Origin: an uncultured Pelagibacteraceae bacterium
GTDB lineage: Bacteria; Pseudomonadota; Alphaproteobacteria; Pelagibacterales; Pelagibacteraceae
NCBI GenBank assembly: GCA_902585415.1
Contig: CACIDN010000003.1
Location: 50,430-114,429 of the forward strand
Reading direction: 5' to 3'
Length of the DNA stretch: 64,000 nt
Shown here one piece after another: positions 28,123-37,515 of this stretch; positions within the stretch are counted from its first letter, which is position 1, and each line of letters starts with the position of its first letter. Under the pieces are notes generated by a model that saw only the letters and a list, made by a program, of their open reading frames with translations, searched no databases and was not told the origin of the DNA. A program made the position numbers and the translations under genes.

Positions 28123-29532
28123 CTACTTCGCAACTTCCCTAGTATTTGGATTATAAGACTCTGTAAAAGGAATATCCACAACGACGGCATCGACTGGATT
28201 ACCTCCTTTTTCACAATATTTTTTAGGTAAATGGATTTTAAATTTGTCACCTACATTCCCTTTAGGAAATCCATTTTTGTTAACTGTTCCATCAAATGGA
28301 ACATAGCCCATTGCAATATTTGTACCTTTTTCAGGATGATACCAAGGTGATGTAACAAAACCCACAGGGTTTTTACCGTCTTTGGATATTAACCAAAAAT
28401 CAGGAGCGTACTCCTCAATTGGTTTTCCACCAAGCTCCATTCCAACTAATTGAAGTTTATATGGTTTTTTTCCATTTAGTAATTCTTTTTTCATTTTTTC
28501 TAATGCTTCTTTACCAATGTAATCTGCTTTTTTAGCCCACTCACCTTTTCCAGATAATGAAACTTGATAGCCTAAATTGCACTGAAACGGATTATGTTCA
28601 TTGTCCATATCTTGACCCCAAGATAAAATTCCAGCTTGAATTCTTCTGTGATGAGCAGGAGCAATTACCATTAAATTATGTTTTTTACCTGCTTTTAAAA
28701 CTGCGTTCCACATATCTTCAGCATAAAGTGTTGCGTTTCTTAAATATATTTCATAACCAGCCTCTCCAGAAAAACCAGATTGAGAAATAACACAACTTCT
28801 TCCACCGACTTTTGCCTCTGCCAAACCATAAAAAGGCATTTTGTCCAGATCAACTTGTTTTCCTATTAAATCATTCATTAATGCTTTTGATTTTGGACCT
28901 TGTATTTGTACAGGACATGCATCTATTTCATCAATCTCAACATTAAATCTTTTATCTCCGTTTACCCCTTGAAGATATAATCCTATGTCACTATCTGATA
29001 AACTAAACCAAAACTCATTTTTAGATATTCTTAATAATATAGGATCATTAAGCACACCACCTTTGTAATTACATAAAATTACATACCTCGCTCTCATCGG
29101 TGAAATCTTTGTTGCATCTCTTGTGATCACATAATTTGTAAATTTTTCTGCATCAGGACCTTTAACTCTAATTTGTCTCTCAACTGCAACATTCCACATT
29201 GTAACGTGATTTTTAATTGCTTTATATTCGACCATGGCTCCACCTTTTTCAGGCTTTACATATCCACGAGGGTGATAAATTCTATTGTAAACTGTCGCTC
29301 TCCAGCAACCTGCTTTCATTGACAAGTGCCAGTATGGGGATTTTCTTACTCTTGTAGACATTAATAATTCTACTTTTGTTGGACCGCTTTGCCTTAAGTT
29401 GTACGGAACATGTCTGTCTGATTGATCTACTTTTGTTGTATGTGAAACTTTTGAATAATCAACTTTTTCAATTATTCTACTCGGTGAAAGTTTACTCTTA
29501 GACTTTTTTGTTTTTTTTCTTATCTTAGGCAT
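28123..29532 (-). CDS. Tetrahydrofolate-dependent demethylase-like protein (GcvT/DmdA/LigM superfamily)
   Basis: The 469-residue protein is an aminomethyltransferase-fold protein. Shared with DmdA and LigM are NHVTMWNVAVERQIRVKGPD, ARYVILCNYKGGVLNDPILL, SDSDIGLYLQG, CPVQIQGPKS and SQSGFSGEAGYEIYL. It is longer than DMSP demethylase (about 370 residues) and close to LigM-type aryl O-demethylases (about 470). A lysine-rich N-terminal tail of some 20 residues precedes the fold. The expected reaction is transfer of a methyl group from a substrate to THF, giving 5-methyl-THF. The MetF-like gene immediately upstream on the same strand, overlapping by 8 bases, would oxidise that product. The substrate is unknown. 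Confidence 0.8.
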   Translation of the reverse strand: MPKIRKKTKKSKSKLSPSRIIEKVDYSKVSHTTKVDQSDRHVPYNLRQSGPTKVELLMSTRVRKSPYWHLSMKAGCWRATVYNRIYHPRGYVKPEKGGAMVEYKAIKNHVTMWNVAVERQIRVKGPDAEKFTNYVITRDATKISPMRARYVILCNYKGGVLNDPILLRISKNEFWFSLSDSDIGLYLQGVNGDKRFNVEIDEIDACPVQIQGPKSKALMNDLIGKQVDLDKMPFYGLAEAKVGGRSCVISQSGFSGEAGYEIYLRNATLYAEDMWNAVLKAGKKHNLMVIAPAHHRRIQAGILSWGQDMDNEHNPFQCNLGYQVSLSGKGEWAKKADYIGKEALEKMKKELLNGKKPYKLQLVGMELGGKPIEEYAPDFWLISKDGKNPVGFVTSPWYHPEKGTNIAMGYVPFDGTVNKNGFPKGNVGDKFKIHLPKKYCEKGGNPVDAVVVDIPFTESYNPNTREVAK

Positions 29533-30253
29533 AATTATTTTCCTTTAACCATTTGTTGGTTTCCGTTAGTCCTCCAAATGTGTAGATATGAAAATACTTT
29601 GTATGCTCTTTAATTTTGTCTACAAGTTCATTTGGGTCCTTAGGTTTTATTAAATCAATTGCCCTACTAAAATTTGATTTAATAAAGTTGATAGAATTTT
29701 TTGCTCCTACAATATTAGCAAACTTAATCAAGCTTGATATTTTCATAGGTCCAGTAATTCCAACATGAACTGGGACAGACTGTTTAGAAATAAACTTAAT
29801 AATTGGCTCTGACTGCATTAACCATTGAGTTACAATATAATCAGCGTAAGGCTTTTTATCAATCATTGCTTTTTCTAACACTTCGTCGGATATATCAGGA
29901 CTCCCCTCGGGATGTCCAGCAATTCCTATCTTCATTTTCTCAAAATAACCAGTCTCTAGAAGTTGAAAGGAACTATCAAATTTTCCCATAGGTTCTCTTC
30001 CACCTCCAATTACTAGAGCTTGCTTAACTCCTCCGTCTTTACACATTTTTACATATTCTTTTAGTTGTAACTCATCTATCATTGATCTAGCTGGAAAATG
30101 AGGGATGGGATTAAAACCTTTTTCAACAAGACTTATTGCCTGCTGAGCTGTTTCTCTAAAATCACCACCAGGTAGCATTGTGATATAAACGTCTTTCAAA
30201 GCTGGCAGAGTATCTAAATTAGTTTTTGGGCCTATTTCTATAGAAAAATTCAT
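29525..30253 (-). CDS. Methylenetetrahydrofolate reductase-like protein
   Basis: The 242-residue protein resembles a MetF-type (beta-alpha)8 barrel but is shorter than E. coli MetF (about 296). It starts FSIEIGPKTNLDTLP and contains YITMLPGGDFRET, PIPHFPARSM, ALVIGGGREP and IGIAGHPEGSPDIS, which match the MTHFR pattern (PH-x-R, GGD, GHPExHP). Later it has ADYIVTQWLMQSE and PVHVGITGPMKISSL. Paired with a THF-dependent demethylase, it most likely oxidises 5-methyl-THF to methylene-THF rather than serving methionine synthesis. Direction is inferred from context. Confidence 0.8.
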   Translation of the reverse strand: MNFSIEIGPKTNLDTLPALKDVYITMLPGGDFRETAQQAISLVEKGFNPIPHFPARSMIDELQLKEYVKMCKDGGVKQALVIGGGREPMGKFDSSFQLLETGYFEKMKIGIAGHPEGSPDISDEVLEKAMIDKKPYADYIVTQWLMQSEPIIKFISKQSVPVHVGITGPMKISSLIKFANIVGAKNSINFIKSNFSRAIDLIKPKDPNELVDKIKEHTKYFHIYTFGGLTETNKWLKENNYA

Positions 30254-30277
30254 TGCCAGATCATTATTTATTTTAAT

Positions 30278-30293
30278 TTATCTGTCTAGATAA
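30278..30293. promoter_or_regulatory. Inverted repeat in the metF-like/egtB divergent gap
   Basis: TTATCT and AGATAA flank the 4-base spacer GTCT at 30278-30293, inside the 120-base gap between the divergent metF-like and egtB genes. It could be a small operator or a chance AT-rich repeat. Nothing else distinct was seen in this gap. Confidence 0.25.
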
Positions 30294-30373
30294 TTATTGT
30301 TCCATATTCTATATCGCTTTATAGTGACAATTTGATCTGATACTTAATCTCTTTATATTAGATAAAACTAATC

Positions 30374-31597
30374 ATGGATTTAAATACAAAAACTGATTTG
30401 TTTAATAAAACCAGACAAAGGTCTTTAAAAATTATTGAAAACTTAAGTCCAGAGGATATGAATATTCAGTCAATGGAGGACGCTTCTCCTATAAAATGGC
30501 ATCTTGCTCATACTACCTGGTTTTTTGAGCATTTTGTCGTATCTAAATTTAAAAAAAACTTTAAACCCTTTAATGAAAAGTATAATTTTCTATTTAATTC
30601 GTATTACGTGCAGTCGGGCCCAAGATATAAAAGATCTCAAAGAAGCTTAATTTCAAAACCCGAAATTAATGAAGTTTTAGAATTCAGAAAGAAAGTAGAC
30701 AATGAAGTTAATGAATTAATTTCTACCAGTAATTCTGTTGCAGAAATTATAGAGTTAGGTTGCCATCATGAAATGCAACATCAAGAGTTAATGTTAACAG
30801 ATTTACTTCACGGTCTAAGTTTTAATCCATTATTACCCGCCTACAATCAAAAAAATATAAAGGTTAATAATGTTAATAAAGAGCAAAAGTGGGTAGAATT
30901 TGAAGGTGGAATTCAAAAAGTTGGAGCAGATGGAAATGTCTTTTCATTTGATTGTGAAAAACCTAGACACGAAACGCTTGTTCATCCGTTTAAAATATCT
31001 AACAAACTTGTAACTAACGGCGAGTGGATAGAATTTATAGATGATGATGGGTACTCAAAAGCCCCAATGTGGTTAATGGATGGTTTTACTATTTGTCAAA
31101 ATGAAAAATGGATTGCGCCATTATATTGGTGGAAAGAGGATAAAGAATGGTTTCAATATACTTTAAATGGTCCTACCAAAGTAGATATAAATGCACCAGT
31201 TTGTCACATAAGTTTTTATGAAGCTGATGCTTTTGCAAGATGGAAAAACAAAAGATTACCCACTGAATTTGAGTGGGAAGTATCATCAAGTAATAATATT
31301 TTAGGAAACTTTCTTGAAAAAGAAAAATTTGTACCCGAAACTACAAATTCTAAAGAAAATATTTCACAAATGTGGGGAGATGTGTGGGAGTGGACCTCAT
31401 CTAGCTTTTTACCGTATCCAGGCTTTAAAACTACCGAGGGTTCATTAGGTGAATATAATGGGAAGTTTATGTCTAACCAAATAGTTCTTAAAGGTGGATC
31501 CTGTGTAACTCCAGAAGATCAAGTCAGAAATTCTTATAGAAATTTTTTCTATCCACATCAAAGGTGGCAAATGTCTGGACTAAGATTAGCTGAATGA
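30374..31597 (+). CDS. egtB: Ergothioneine sulfoxide synthase
   Basis: The 407-residue protein has the two-domain EgtB layout. The N-terminal DinB-like domain holds KWHLAHTTWFFEHF (His46) and GCHHEMQHQELM (His132, His136), which supply the 3-His iron site. The C-terminal formylglycine-enzyme-like domain, about 170-407, shows WKNKRLPTEFEWE, MWGDVWEWTSSSF and VLKGGSCVTP. EgtB joins trimethylhistidine (hercynine) to cysteine or gamma-glutamylcysteine with O2. The gene overlaps egtD by 4 bases, which makes the pathway assignment firm. The thiol substrate cannot be read from sequence by eye. Related OvoA and SenA are less likely given the EgtD partner. Confidence 0.88.
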   Translation: MDLNTKTDLFNKTRQRSLKIIENLSPEDMNIQSMEDASPIKWHLAHTTWFFEHFVVSKFKKNFKPFNEKYNFLFNSYYVQSGPRYKRSQRSLISKPEINEVLEFRKKVDNEVNELISTSNSVAEIIELGCHHEMQHQELMLTDLLHGLSFNPLLPAYNQKNIKVNNVNKEQKWVEFEGGIQKVGADGNVFSFDCEKPRHETLVHPFKISNKLVTNGEWIEFIDDDGYSKAPMWLMDGFTICQNEKWIAPLYWWKEDKEWFQYTLNGPTKVDINAPVCHISFYEADAFARWKNKRLPTEFEWEVSSSNNILGNFLEKEKFVPETTNSKENISQMWGDVWEWTSSSFLPYPGFKTTEGSLGEYNGKFMSNQIVLKGGSCVTPEDQVRNSYRNFFYPHQRWQMSGLRLAE

Positions 31598-32508
31598 ATA
31601 ATTTTCTAGACGAGGTACATAACGGTTTATCCGGTAAAATTAAAAAACTAAATCCAAAATGGTTATATGATTTTAATGGATCAAAGTTATTTGAAGAAAT
31701 AACCAAGTTAAAAGAGTATTATGTTACAAGAACTGAAATAGAAATTTTAGAAAAAAATAAATCCGAAATAGCAAATTTAATTGGTGAGAGAGCCACTGTA
31801 ATTGAGCCCGGAGCAGGAGAGAGTAAAAAAATATCAATTTTCTTAAAATCGTTAAAAGAGCCTAGATGTTATGTCCCATCTGATATCTCAAAACAATATC
31901 TCAAAAAAATTGGAAAAAAATTAAAAAAAAAATTACCTAAAATAGATGTAAATCCAATTGTCGACGATTTTACTTCAAAAAAAAAAATAAATAATAAAAT
32001 TTTAAAAAATGATAATATTGTAGTTTTTTTCCCAGGGTCGACTATTGGAAATTTTGAAAAAAAAGAGGCCATTAATTTTCTCAAAAATCTAAAACTAAAG
32101 TATAAACCAAAAAAAATTATTATAGGTGTAGATTTAATTAAAAAAAAGTCTGTATTACTCAAGGCTTATAACGATAAAAAGGGGGTTACAGCGAAATTCA
32201 ATAAAAATCTTCTTAAAAGAATAAATAAAGAATTGAAAGCAAATTTTGATATTAAATCATTTAAACATTCAGCAATTTACAACAAAAGCAAAAGCAGAAT
32301 CGAGATGCATTTAATATCCTTAAAAAGTCAAAAAGTTAAAGTTCAGAACAAAAACTTTTACTTTAAAAAAGGTGAAACAATTCATACTGAAAGCTCTCAT
32401 AAATACAGCCCCAAATCATTTAACCAATTGGCCAATAAATCAGGATGGAAAGTTAAAAAAATTTGGACAGATTTAAATAGACAATTCAGCATACAATATT
32501 TAATTTAG
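31594..32508 (+). CDS. egtD: L-histidine N-alpha-methyltransferase
   Basis: The 304-residue protein matches EgtD: PKWLYDFNGSKLFEEIT and YYVTRTEIEIL near the start, EPGAGESKKI as the SAM-binding motif I, YVPSDIS, and VVFFPGSTIGNF. It makes hercynine by trimethylating histidine with SAM. The C-terminal part is lysine-rich but keeps the conserved SRIEMHLIS and ETIHTESSHKY. Its start overlaps the egtB stop (ATGA). No egtC- or egtE-like gene follows in this cluster. Confidence 0.9.
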   Translation: MNNFLDEVHNGLSGKIKKLNPKWLYDFNGSKLFEEITKLKEYYVTRTEIEILEKNKSEIANLIGERATVIEPGAGESKKISIFLKSLKEPRCYVPSDISKQYLKKIGKKLKKKLPKIDVNPIVDDFTSKKKINNKILKNDNIVVFFPGSTIGNFEKKEAINFLKNLKLKYKPKKIIIGVDLIKKKSVLLKAYNDKKGVTAKFNKNLLKRINKELKANFDIKSFKHSAIYNKSKSRIEMHLISLKSQKVKVQNKNFYFKKGETIHTESSHKYSPKSFNQLANKSGWKVKKIWTDLNRQFSIQYLI

Positions 32509-32511
32509 GCC

Positions 32512-32928
32512 ATGAAAATTATTTTGATTATGGGATTGCCTGGAGCTGGTAAGACAACTTTAGCTGATGAAATAGCCCCCATGTTAAAAGCAAAAAGACT
32601 TAACGCAGATGAAGTTAGAAAGGCTGCTAATGACTGGGACTTTTCACTAGAAGGAAGAACTAGACAAGCAAAAAGAATGGCAGACTTCGCTTTAAAATTA
32701 AAAGAAGAGGGTAATTTTGTTATTGCAGATTTTATTTGTCCAACACCAAAGGCAAGAAGTTTGTTTCCAGCAGATTATACAGTCTGGGTTGATACTATTC
32801 AAAAAGGTAGATTTGAGGACACTAATCAGATGTTTATAAAACCTGAAAAATATGACTTCCATGTAACCTCTCAAGATGCCAAAAATTGGGCACCCAAAAT
32901 ATTTGAAGACATAAAAAAACTTGGTTAA
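32512..32928 (+). CDS. Adenylylsulfate kinase-like P-loop kinase
   Basis: The 138-residue protein has a Walker A loop GLPGAGKTTLADEIA at its N-terminus and the CysC-like AKRLNADEVRKAANDWDFS and EGNFVIADFICPTPKARS. It is shorter than classic CysC (about 200 residues). In CysC the substrate is adenylylsulfate, but no sulfate-reduction genes are seen here. The gene lies 3 bases behind egtD, so it is probably in the same transcript and might phosphorylate a different small molecule. The substrate is unknown. Confidence 0.7.
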   Translation: MKIILIMGLPGAGKTTLADEIAPMLKAKRLNADEVRKAANDWDFSLEGRTRQAKRMADFALKLKEEGNFVIADFICPTPKARSLFPADYTVWVDTIQKGRFEDTNQMFIKPEKYDFHVTSQDAKNWAPKIFEDIKKLG

Positions 32929-32939
32929 TTATTATTTTT

Positions 32940-35303
32940 ATGAATTTTTTAAAAAAAATATTAATAATATTTTTTTTATTACCTATAGCCACTTCATTTG
33001 CAGCAATGGTGGAAATTAACCAAAGAACAACAATTAATGAAAAAAATGTTTTAGATGCAGGAACTGGATCTGATCATAAAGATTTTGGAATTGCTGCTGG
33101 TATTGAATTTAATAAAGATGGAACAAAAATGTTTACAAGTTTTGCAAACCAAGCTTGCGTACAACCAGATCAAAGTAAAAATTGTGCTGCAACTGGACAA
33201 ACACCGACATTTCGAGCTCAGGTTATAAACACTTACAACTTATCTACACCTTATGATATCTCCACCCAATCTTTTGCGGGAGATAGTGAGAGATGCGAAA
33301 TGACAGATCTCGATGCTGGTGGTAATGGTAATTTTCGTACAGTTTATGATTTAGAATTAAGTAGTGATGGAATGAAGTTACTTGTAGTTACAAGAGTTGC
33401 TGATAATGATGCAGACATGGATAAGGTATATGTATATGACTTATCATCACCTTACGATATTTCATCTTGCTCACAAAGCTCTAAAACCACAAATTTAGAC
33501 TCTTCTACTTTTACTGATGGTAGTAGAGCAGGAACTACCTCTGCAGCTCGTGGAAACCATAGATTACAAGGTTTAGAAATTAACAACGACGGAACTAAAT
33601 TATTTTTATTATTCTATGATTCAGAAGATGCCAATATTCATGCTAGATTGTATGAGTATAACCTTTCAACTCCTTATGATGTATCAACATTATCACTTGT
33701 TACTTCTGCGGGAATTGAATTAGGTGATACAGCAACTGAAGTAGATAATCCAGCAGCTGTCAGGTTTAGTCCAAACGGAAAAAGACTATTTATAGTTAGC
33801 CACTTCGATTCCGATGCTTCAGACAGAGGAGTTACTCAAATTACACTTTCGAATCCTTTTGATACTTCATCATTTGTTGTTGACGGCAAACTCGTTATAT
33901 TTGACACTATGTCTTATAACAATTCTCAACCCAGAGGTATTGCTTTTAACTCGGGTGGACTTAAGATGTATCTTACTAAAGATAGAAGTTCAAATCCTGA
34001 TGCAGGCGATGATCAAATTATAGAGCATGATCTAAAGTGTCCTTATAATATTATTGCGGGCAAATGTCCTTCAATTACAGATAACAATGATCGACATGGT
34101 TTAGCAATAGCTCAAATAGAAATTGCTAAAAGAACCATTGATCATTCAACTGATACTGCATTAAACCGACTTAAGTGGATCAGAAGAAATAAAGATAAAC
34201 AAAATTTATCAAACTTAAATATTGATATCAATTTTACAAATGAAAGATTAGCCTCTTTGACAGAATTAGTTGAAACTACTGCAGCTAAAAAGAAAACAAA
34301 TTCTGATAAGGATCAAGATGTATTTTATTGGAGTGAGGGCAGTATTTCAGTTGGTAAAATTAGAGATACTAGCGTTTCGTCATCTAGAAAAATTGACACT
34401 AACGCTATTACATTTGGATCAGATAGATTTACTAAAAATAATGGAATAAGAGGTTTAGCCTTTAGATTTGGTAAAAACAATGTCGATGTAGGAAATGCTG
34501 GAAGTAATTTAGATACAAATACATATAACATTACTTACTATGATACCTCACCTATAAAAGATGATACAAAGTTTTTAGATAAAATTTTCGGCATCGGTAA
34601 ATTAAGTTCAGATTTATTGACTATTCTTGATGGCAAGAAATTAACCGCTAAAAGAAATGGTCATCAAATGTATGGAACATTTAGAATAAAAGACGAACTA
34701 AAAAAAGATAATCTTATTATGATACCTTATGGAAGATTTGATATTGGTCATACTATCTTAGGATCCTATACAGAGTCTGGTCAAGGTGCCATAGAAGCAG
34801 AGAAACAACATATTAGAACTAAAAAAGTTAGAGCAGGACTATCGGCTATCGAGGATTTATCTAATGATAAATACACTTTTAAGAGACATGGTAAATTAGA
34901 ATATGTTGCTGATATCGATCGGTCTTCAAATTTTACATATACTTATGTTGAGGATAGAAGTGCTACATTAAATGATACATTGCATTCAGAGGCTATACAT
35001 AACATTAATGGTGAAATTGGTATCGATATAGTTTTACCTGATAGCTTTAGTGTTTTTTTAATATATGAACGTAATCAAGCAATCGATGTTGGTCATACTG
35101 ATAAAATTCACATCGCTATTGGATACTTGCCTAATAAAGATACTAACTATGCTTTTTCAATTGAAGGTTCAGAAAATTTGTTATCAAAATTAGAACTTAA
35201 AAAAAATGTTAATGGATTAAACCTAAGCTTTAATGTTAAAGATGACATAACAAATTTAGGAGATAATAGAGAGGCTAATATCGCATTAAATAAAGTCTTT
35301 TAA
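32940..35303 (+). CDS. Secreted beta-propeller protein with autotransporter-like C-terminus (copy 1)
   Basis: The 787-residue protein has a signal peptide (cleavage likely after TSFAA). Residues about 40-360 carry five repeats built around a NxDGxKMF-type core (GIEFNKDGTKMFTSF, GLEINNDGTKLFLLF, AVRFSPNGKRLFIVS and others) separated by YNLSTPYDIST linkers, as in a beta-propeller. A linker with RLKWIRRNKDKQNLSN follows. The last 300 or so residues look like an autotransporter barrel, ending in NIALNKVF with a terminal Phe, the outer-membrane insertion signal. Secretion and surface display are inferred. A paralog follows. Confidence 0.75.
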   Translation: MNFLKKILIIFFLLPIATSFAAMVEINQRTTINEKNVLDAGTGSDHKDFGIAAGIEFNKDGTKMFTSFANQACVQPDQSKNCAATGQTPTFRAQVINTYNLSTPYDISTQSFAGDSERCEMTDLDAGGNGNFRTVYDLELSSDGMKLLVVTRVADNDADMDKVYVYDLSSPYDISSCSQSSKTTNLDSSTFTDGSRAGTTSAARGNHRLQGLEINNDGTKLFLLFYDSEDANIHARLYEYNLSTPYDVSTLSLVTSAGIELGDTATEVDNPAAVRFSPNGKRLFIVSHFDSDASDRGVTQITLSNPFDTSSFVVDGKLVIFDTMSYNNSQPRGIAFNSGGLKMYLTKDRSSNPDAGDDQIIEHDLKCPYNIIAGKCPSITDNNDRHGLAIAQIEIAKRTIDHSTDTALNRLKWIRRNKDKQNLSNLNIDINFTNERLASLTELVETTAAKKKTNSDKDQDVFYWSEGSISVGKIRDTSVSSSRKIDTNAITFGSDRFTKNNGIRGLAFRFGKNNVDVGNAGSNLDTNTYNITYYDTSPIKDDTKFLDKIFGIGKLSSDLLTILDGKKLTAKRNGHQMYGTFRIKDELKKDNLIMIPYGRFDIGHTILGSYTESGQGAIEAEKQHIRTKKVRAGLSAIEDLSNDKYTFKRHGKLEYVADIDRSSNFTYTYVEDRSATLNDTLHSEAIHNINGEIGIDIVLPDSFSVFLIYERNQAIDVGHTDKIHIAIGYLPNKDTNYAFSIEGSENLLSKLELKKNVNGLNLSFNVKDDITNLGDNREANIALNKVF

Positions 35304-35343
35304 TTTAAATTTTAAGGGTTAAATTAATTTTTTTGATAATTAT

Positions 35344-37515
35344 ATGAGCACCCTTAGAAAAACACTTTTATTTTTATTTTTATTTTTTTACGTATCTAAT
35401 ATTTTTATTCAAAACGCTTATGCTATTTTAGAAAGCGGCGATACACTATCTGATTCCAATTATGAAGTGCGAACATTTGATGTTTCAGATGAAGAAAGTA
35501 AGCCCAGAGATGTTACATTTAGTAATGATGGAAAAAAAATGTTTATCGTTGGAGAAGGTGGTAAGGATGTAGATGAATATACTCTATCAACAGCATACGA
35601 CGTATCGACAGCTGTTTTTGTCGATAGCTTTTCAGTTGCCAGTGAAGACACTAAACCATTTGGAGTTAGGTTTAACAATGATGGATCAAAAATGTTTATT
35701 GCAGGAAGAACAAATTCAAAAGTATTTGAATATTCGCTCTCCGTAAATTTTGATGTATCAGAAGCTGCTTATACTGGAAATTCTTTTGATGTTTCATCGC
35801 AAGTTAAAAGTGTATTTCTTGGTCTAGCTTTTAGTCATGATGGAACAATGATGTATGTTACTGATGCTCAGGGGCCTGATTCAACCGATAGTATTTATCA
35901 ATTTTCATTGAATAAAAGTTTTGATTTGTCTGGTGGAGCTAATCTTATAAGATCTGTTAGAACAACAGTTACATTGGAAACTCTGCAACCTAATGAAAAC
36001 GAACCAAATGGAATAGCGTTTAATAAGAGTGGTACAAGAATGTTTTTGATAGGCTCAGAAGGTAATCACGTTAATCAATATACTCTATCTGAAGGTTTTA
36101 ACATTTCTACAGCTTCCTTTGATGGTGGTGTAAGAAGATTAAATAACCCCAATGGTATAGACTTTAGTCCTGATGGGTTAAGAATGTTTATTTTAGATAA
36201 CGGTCACAAAAAGGTAAAAGAGCATCACTTGCCTTGTCCGTTCAATCTTTTTGCTGGAAGATGTCAATCGATTACCGAAGATAGCGACCGTGCAGGAATA
36301 GCAGAGGCACAAATGGAACTTTCAAAAAGATCAATTAATATATCAACAAATTCTGTTTTAAATAGATTGAAGTGGATAAAAAGAAACGAGGATAAACAAA
36401 ATTTATCTAATCAAAATATTAAATTAAACTTTTCAAATACTATGCTTTCATCTTTAAACAAATTACCTATTGCATCCTTAAAAAAAATATCAACGACTAA
36501 AAAAAATACCGAGTCTAATAAAAAACATTTTTACTGGAGCGAAGGCAACATTACACTAGGAAGAGTTGGAGATACTAGCATTGCATCTACAAAGGATATT
36601 AGCACAAATTCCTTAACTTTTGGTTTTGATAAATTCACTGATGATTATGGTATCGATGGATTTGCTTTCAGATTTGGTAGGGATGATGTTGATGTTGGTA
36701 ATTCTGGAAGTCATTTAGATTCTAACACATTTAATGTAACCTATTACAATACATCGCCCTTAGAAAATGAAACAAAATTTGTAGATAAAATCTTTGGGAT
36801 AGGAAAATTGAGTTCTAAAATTATAAATGTTGTTGATGGAAATAAATTGACAGCTGAGAGAAAAGGGTATCAACTTTATGGAACTTACAGGCTAAAAGAG
36901 GAGTTTATAAAAGGTAAATTAACTTTTATATCTTCCGAACAATTAGATTTAGGGCATACTCTTTTAAAGAGATATAATGAAACTGGAAAAAAAGAAGTAG
37001 TCATAAGTGTAAAGGACCAACATGTTAGAACATTAAATTTAAGAAAGTCAATTGCTGTAGTTGAAGATTTATCAAATGAAAAATATGAATTCAAAAGACA
37101 TGGTAAACTAGAGTATTTAGCTGATATTGATCGGTCTTCTGTTGTAAAGTTCAGTTATGCTAATGATCCATCAAATTCCTATAGGGATAAACTGGATGTA
37201 GGATCAGTTCATAATATTAACGCTGAAATTGGTTTAGATTTAATTTTCCCTAACAGATACAGTATGTTTTTAATTTATGAGAGAAATCAAGTTATAAATT
37301 CTGGTCATAATGATAATTTGTATATTGCGATAGGATATTTACCTTATGAGGGTGCCGAATACGCATTTACAATTAATGGTTCAGAAAATTTATTATCGAA
37401 GTTAGAATTTAAAAAAAATGTTAATGGATTAAATCTAAGCTTCAATGTTAATGATGATTTAACAAATTTAGGAGATAACAGAGAAGCTAATATTGTATTA
37501 AATAAAGTCTTTTAA
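35344..37515 (+). CDS. Secreted beta-propeller protein with autotransporter-like C-terminus (copy 2)
   Basis: The 723-residue protein has the same plan as its upstream neighbour: a signal peptide ending near QNAYA, five propeller-type repeats (DVTFSNDGKKMFIVG, GVRFNNDGSKMFIAG, GLAFSHDGTMMYVTD, GIAFNKSGTRMFLIG, GIDFSPDGLRMFILD), the RLKWIKRNEDKQNLSN linker, and a barrel ending in NIVLNKVF. The repeat region differs clearly from copy 1, while the last 140 bases or so are nearly identical at the DNA level. This points to tandem duplication with divergence of the exposed part. The ligand is unknown. Confidence 0.75.
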   Translation: MSTLRKTLLFLFLFFYVSNIFIQNAYAILESGDTLSDSNYEVRTFDVSDEESKPRDVTFSNDGKKMFIVGEGGKDVDEYTLSTAYDVSTAVFVDSFSVASEDTKPFGVRFNNDGSKMFIAGRTNSKVFEYSLSVNFDVSEAAYTGNSFDVSSQVKSVFLGLAFSHDGTMMYVTDAQGPDSTDSIYQFSLNKSFDLSGGANLIRSVRTTVTLETLQPNENEPNGIAFNKSGTRMFLIGSEGNHVNQYTLSEGFNISTASFDGGVRRLNNPNGIDFSPDGLRMFILDNGHKKVKEHHLPCPFNLFAGRCQSITEDSDRAGIAEAQMELSKRSINISTNSVLNRLKWIKRNEDKQNLSNQNIKLNFSNTMLSSLNKLPIASLKKISTTKKNTESNKKHFYWSEGNITLGRVGDTSIASTKDISTNSLTFGFDKFTDDYGIDGFAFRFGRDDVDVGNSGSHLDSNTFNVTYYNTSPLENETKFVDKIFGIGKLSSKIINVVDGNKLTAERKGYQLYGTYRLKEEFIKGKLTFISSEQLDLGHTLLKRYNETGKKEVVISVKDQHVRTLNLRKSIAVVEDLSNEKYEFKRHGKLEYLADIDRSSVVKFSYANDPSNSYRDKLDVGSVHNINAEIGLDLIFPNRYSMFLIYERNQVINSGHNDNLYIAIGYLPYEGAEYAFTINGSENLLSKLEFKKNVNGLNLSFNVNDDLTNLGDNREANIVLNKVF

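Noticed and set aside
33064..33985. Propeller repeats considered as a DNA repeat array or CRISPR-like structure
   Set aside because: The repetition is at the protein level only; the DNA copies are diverged and fully inside an open reading frame.
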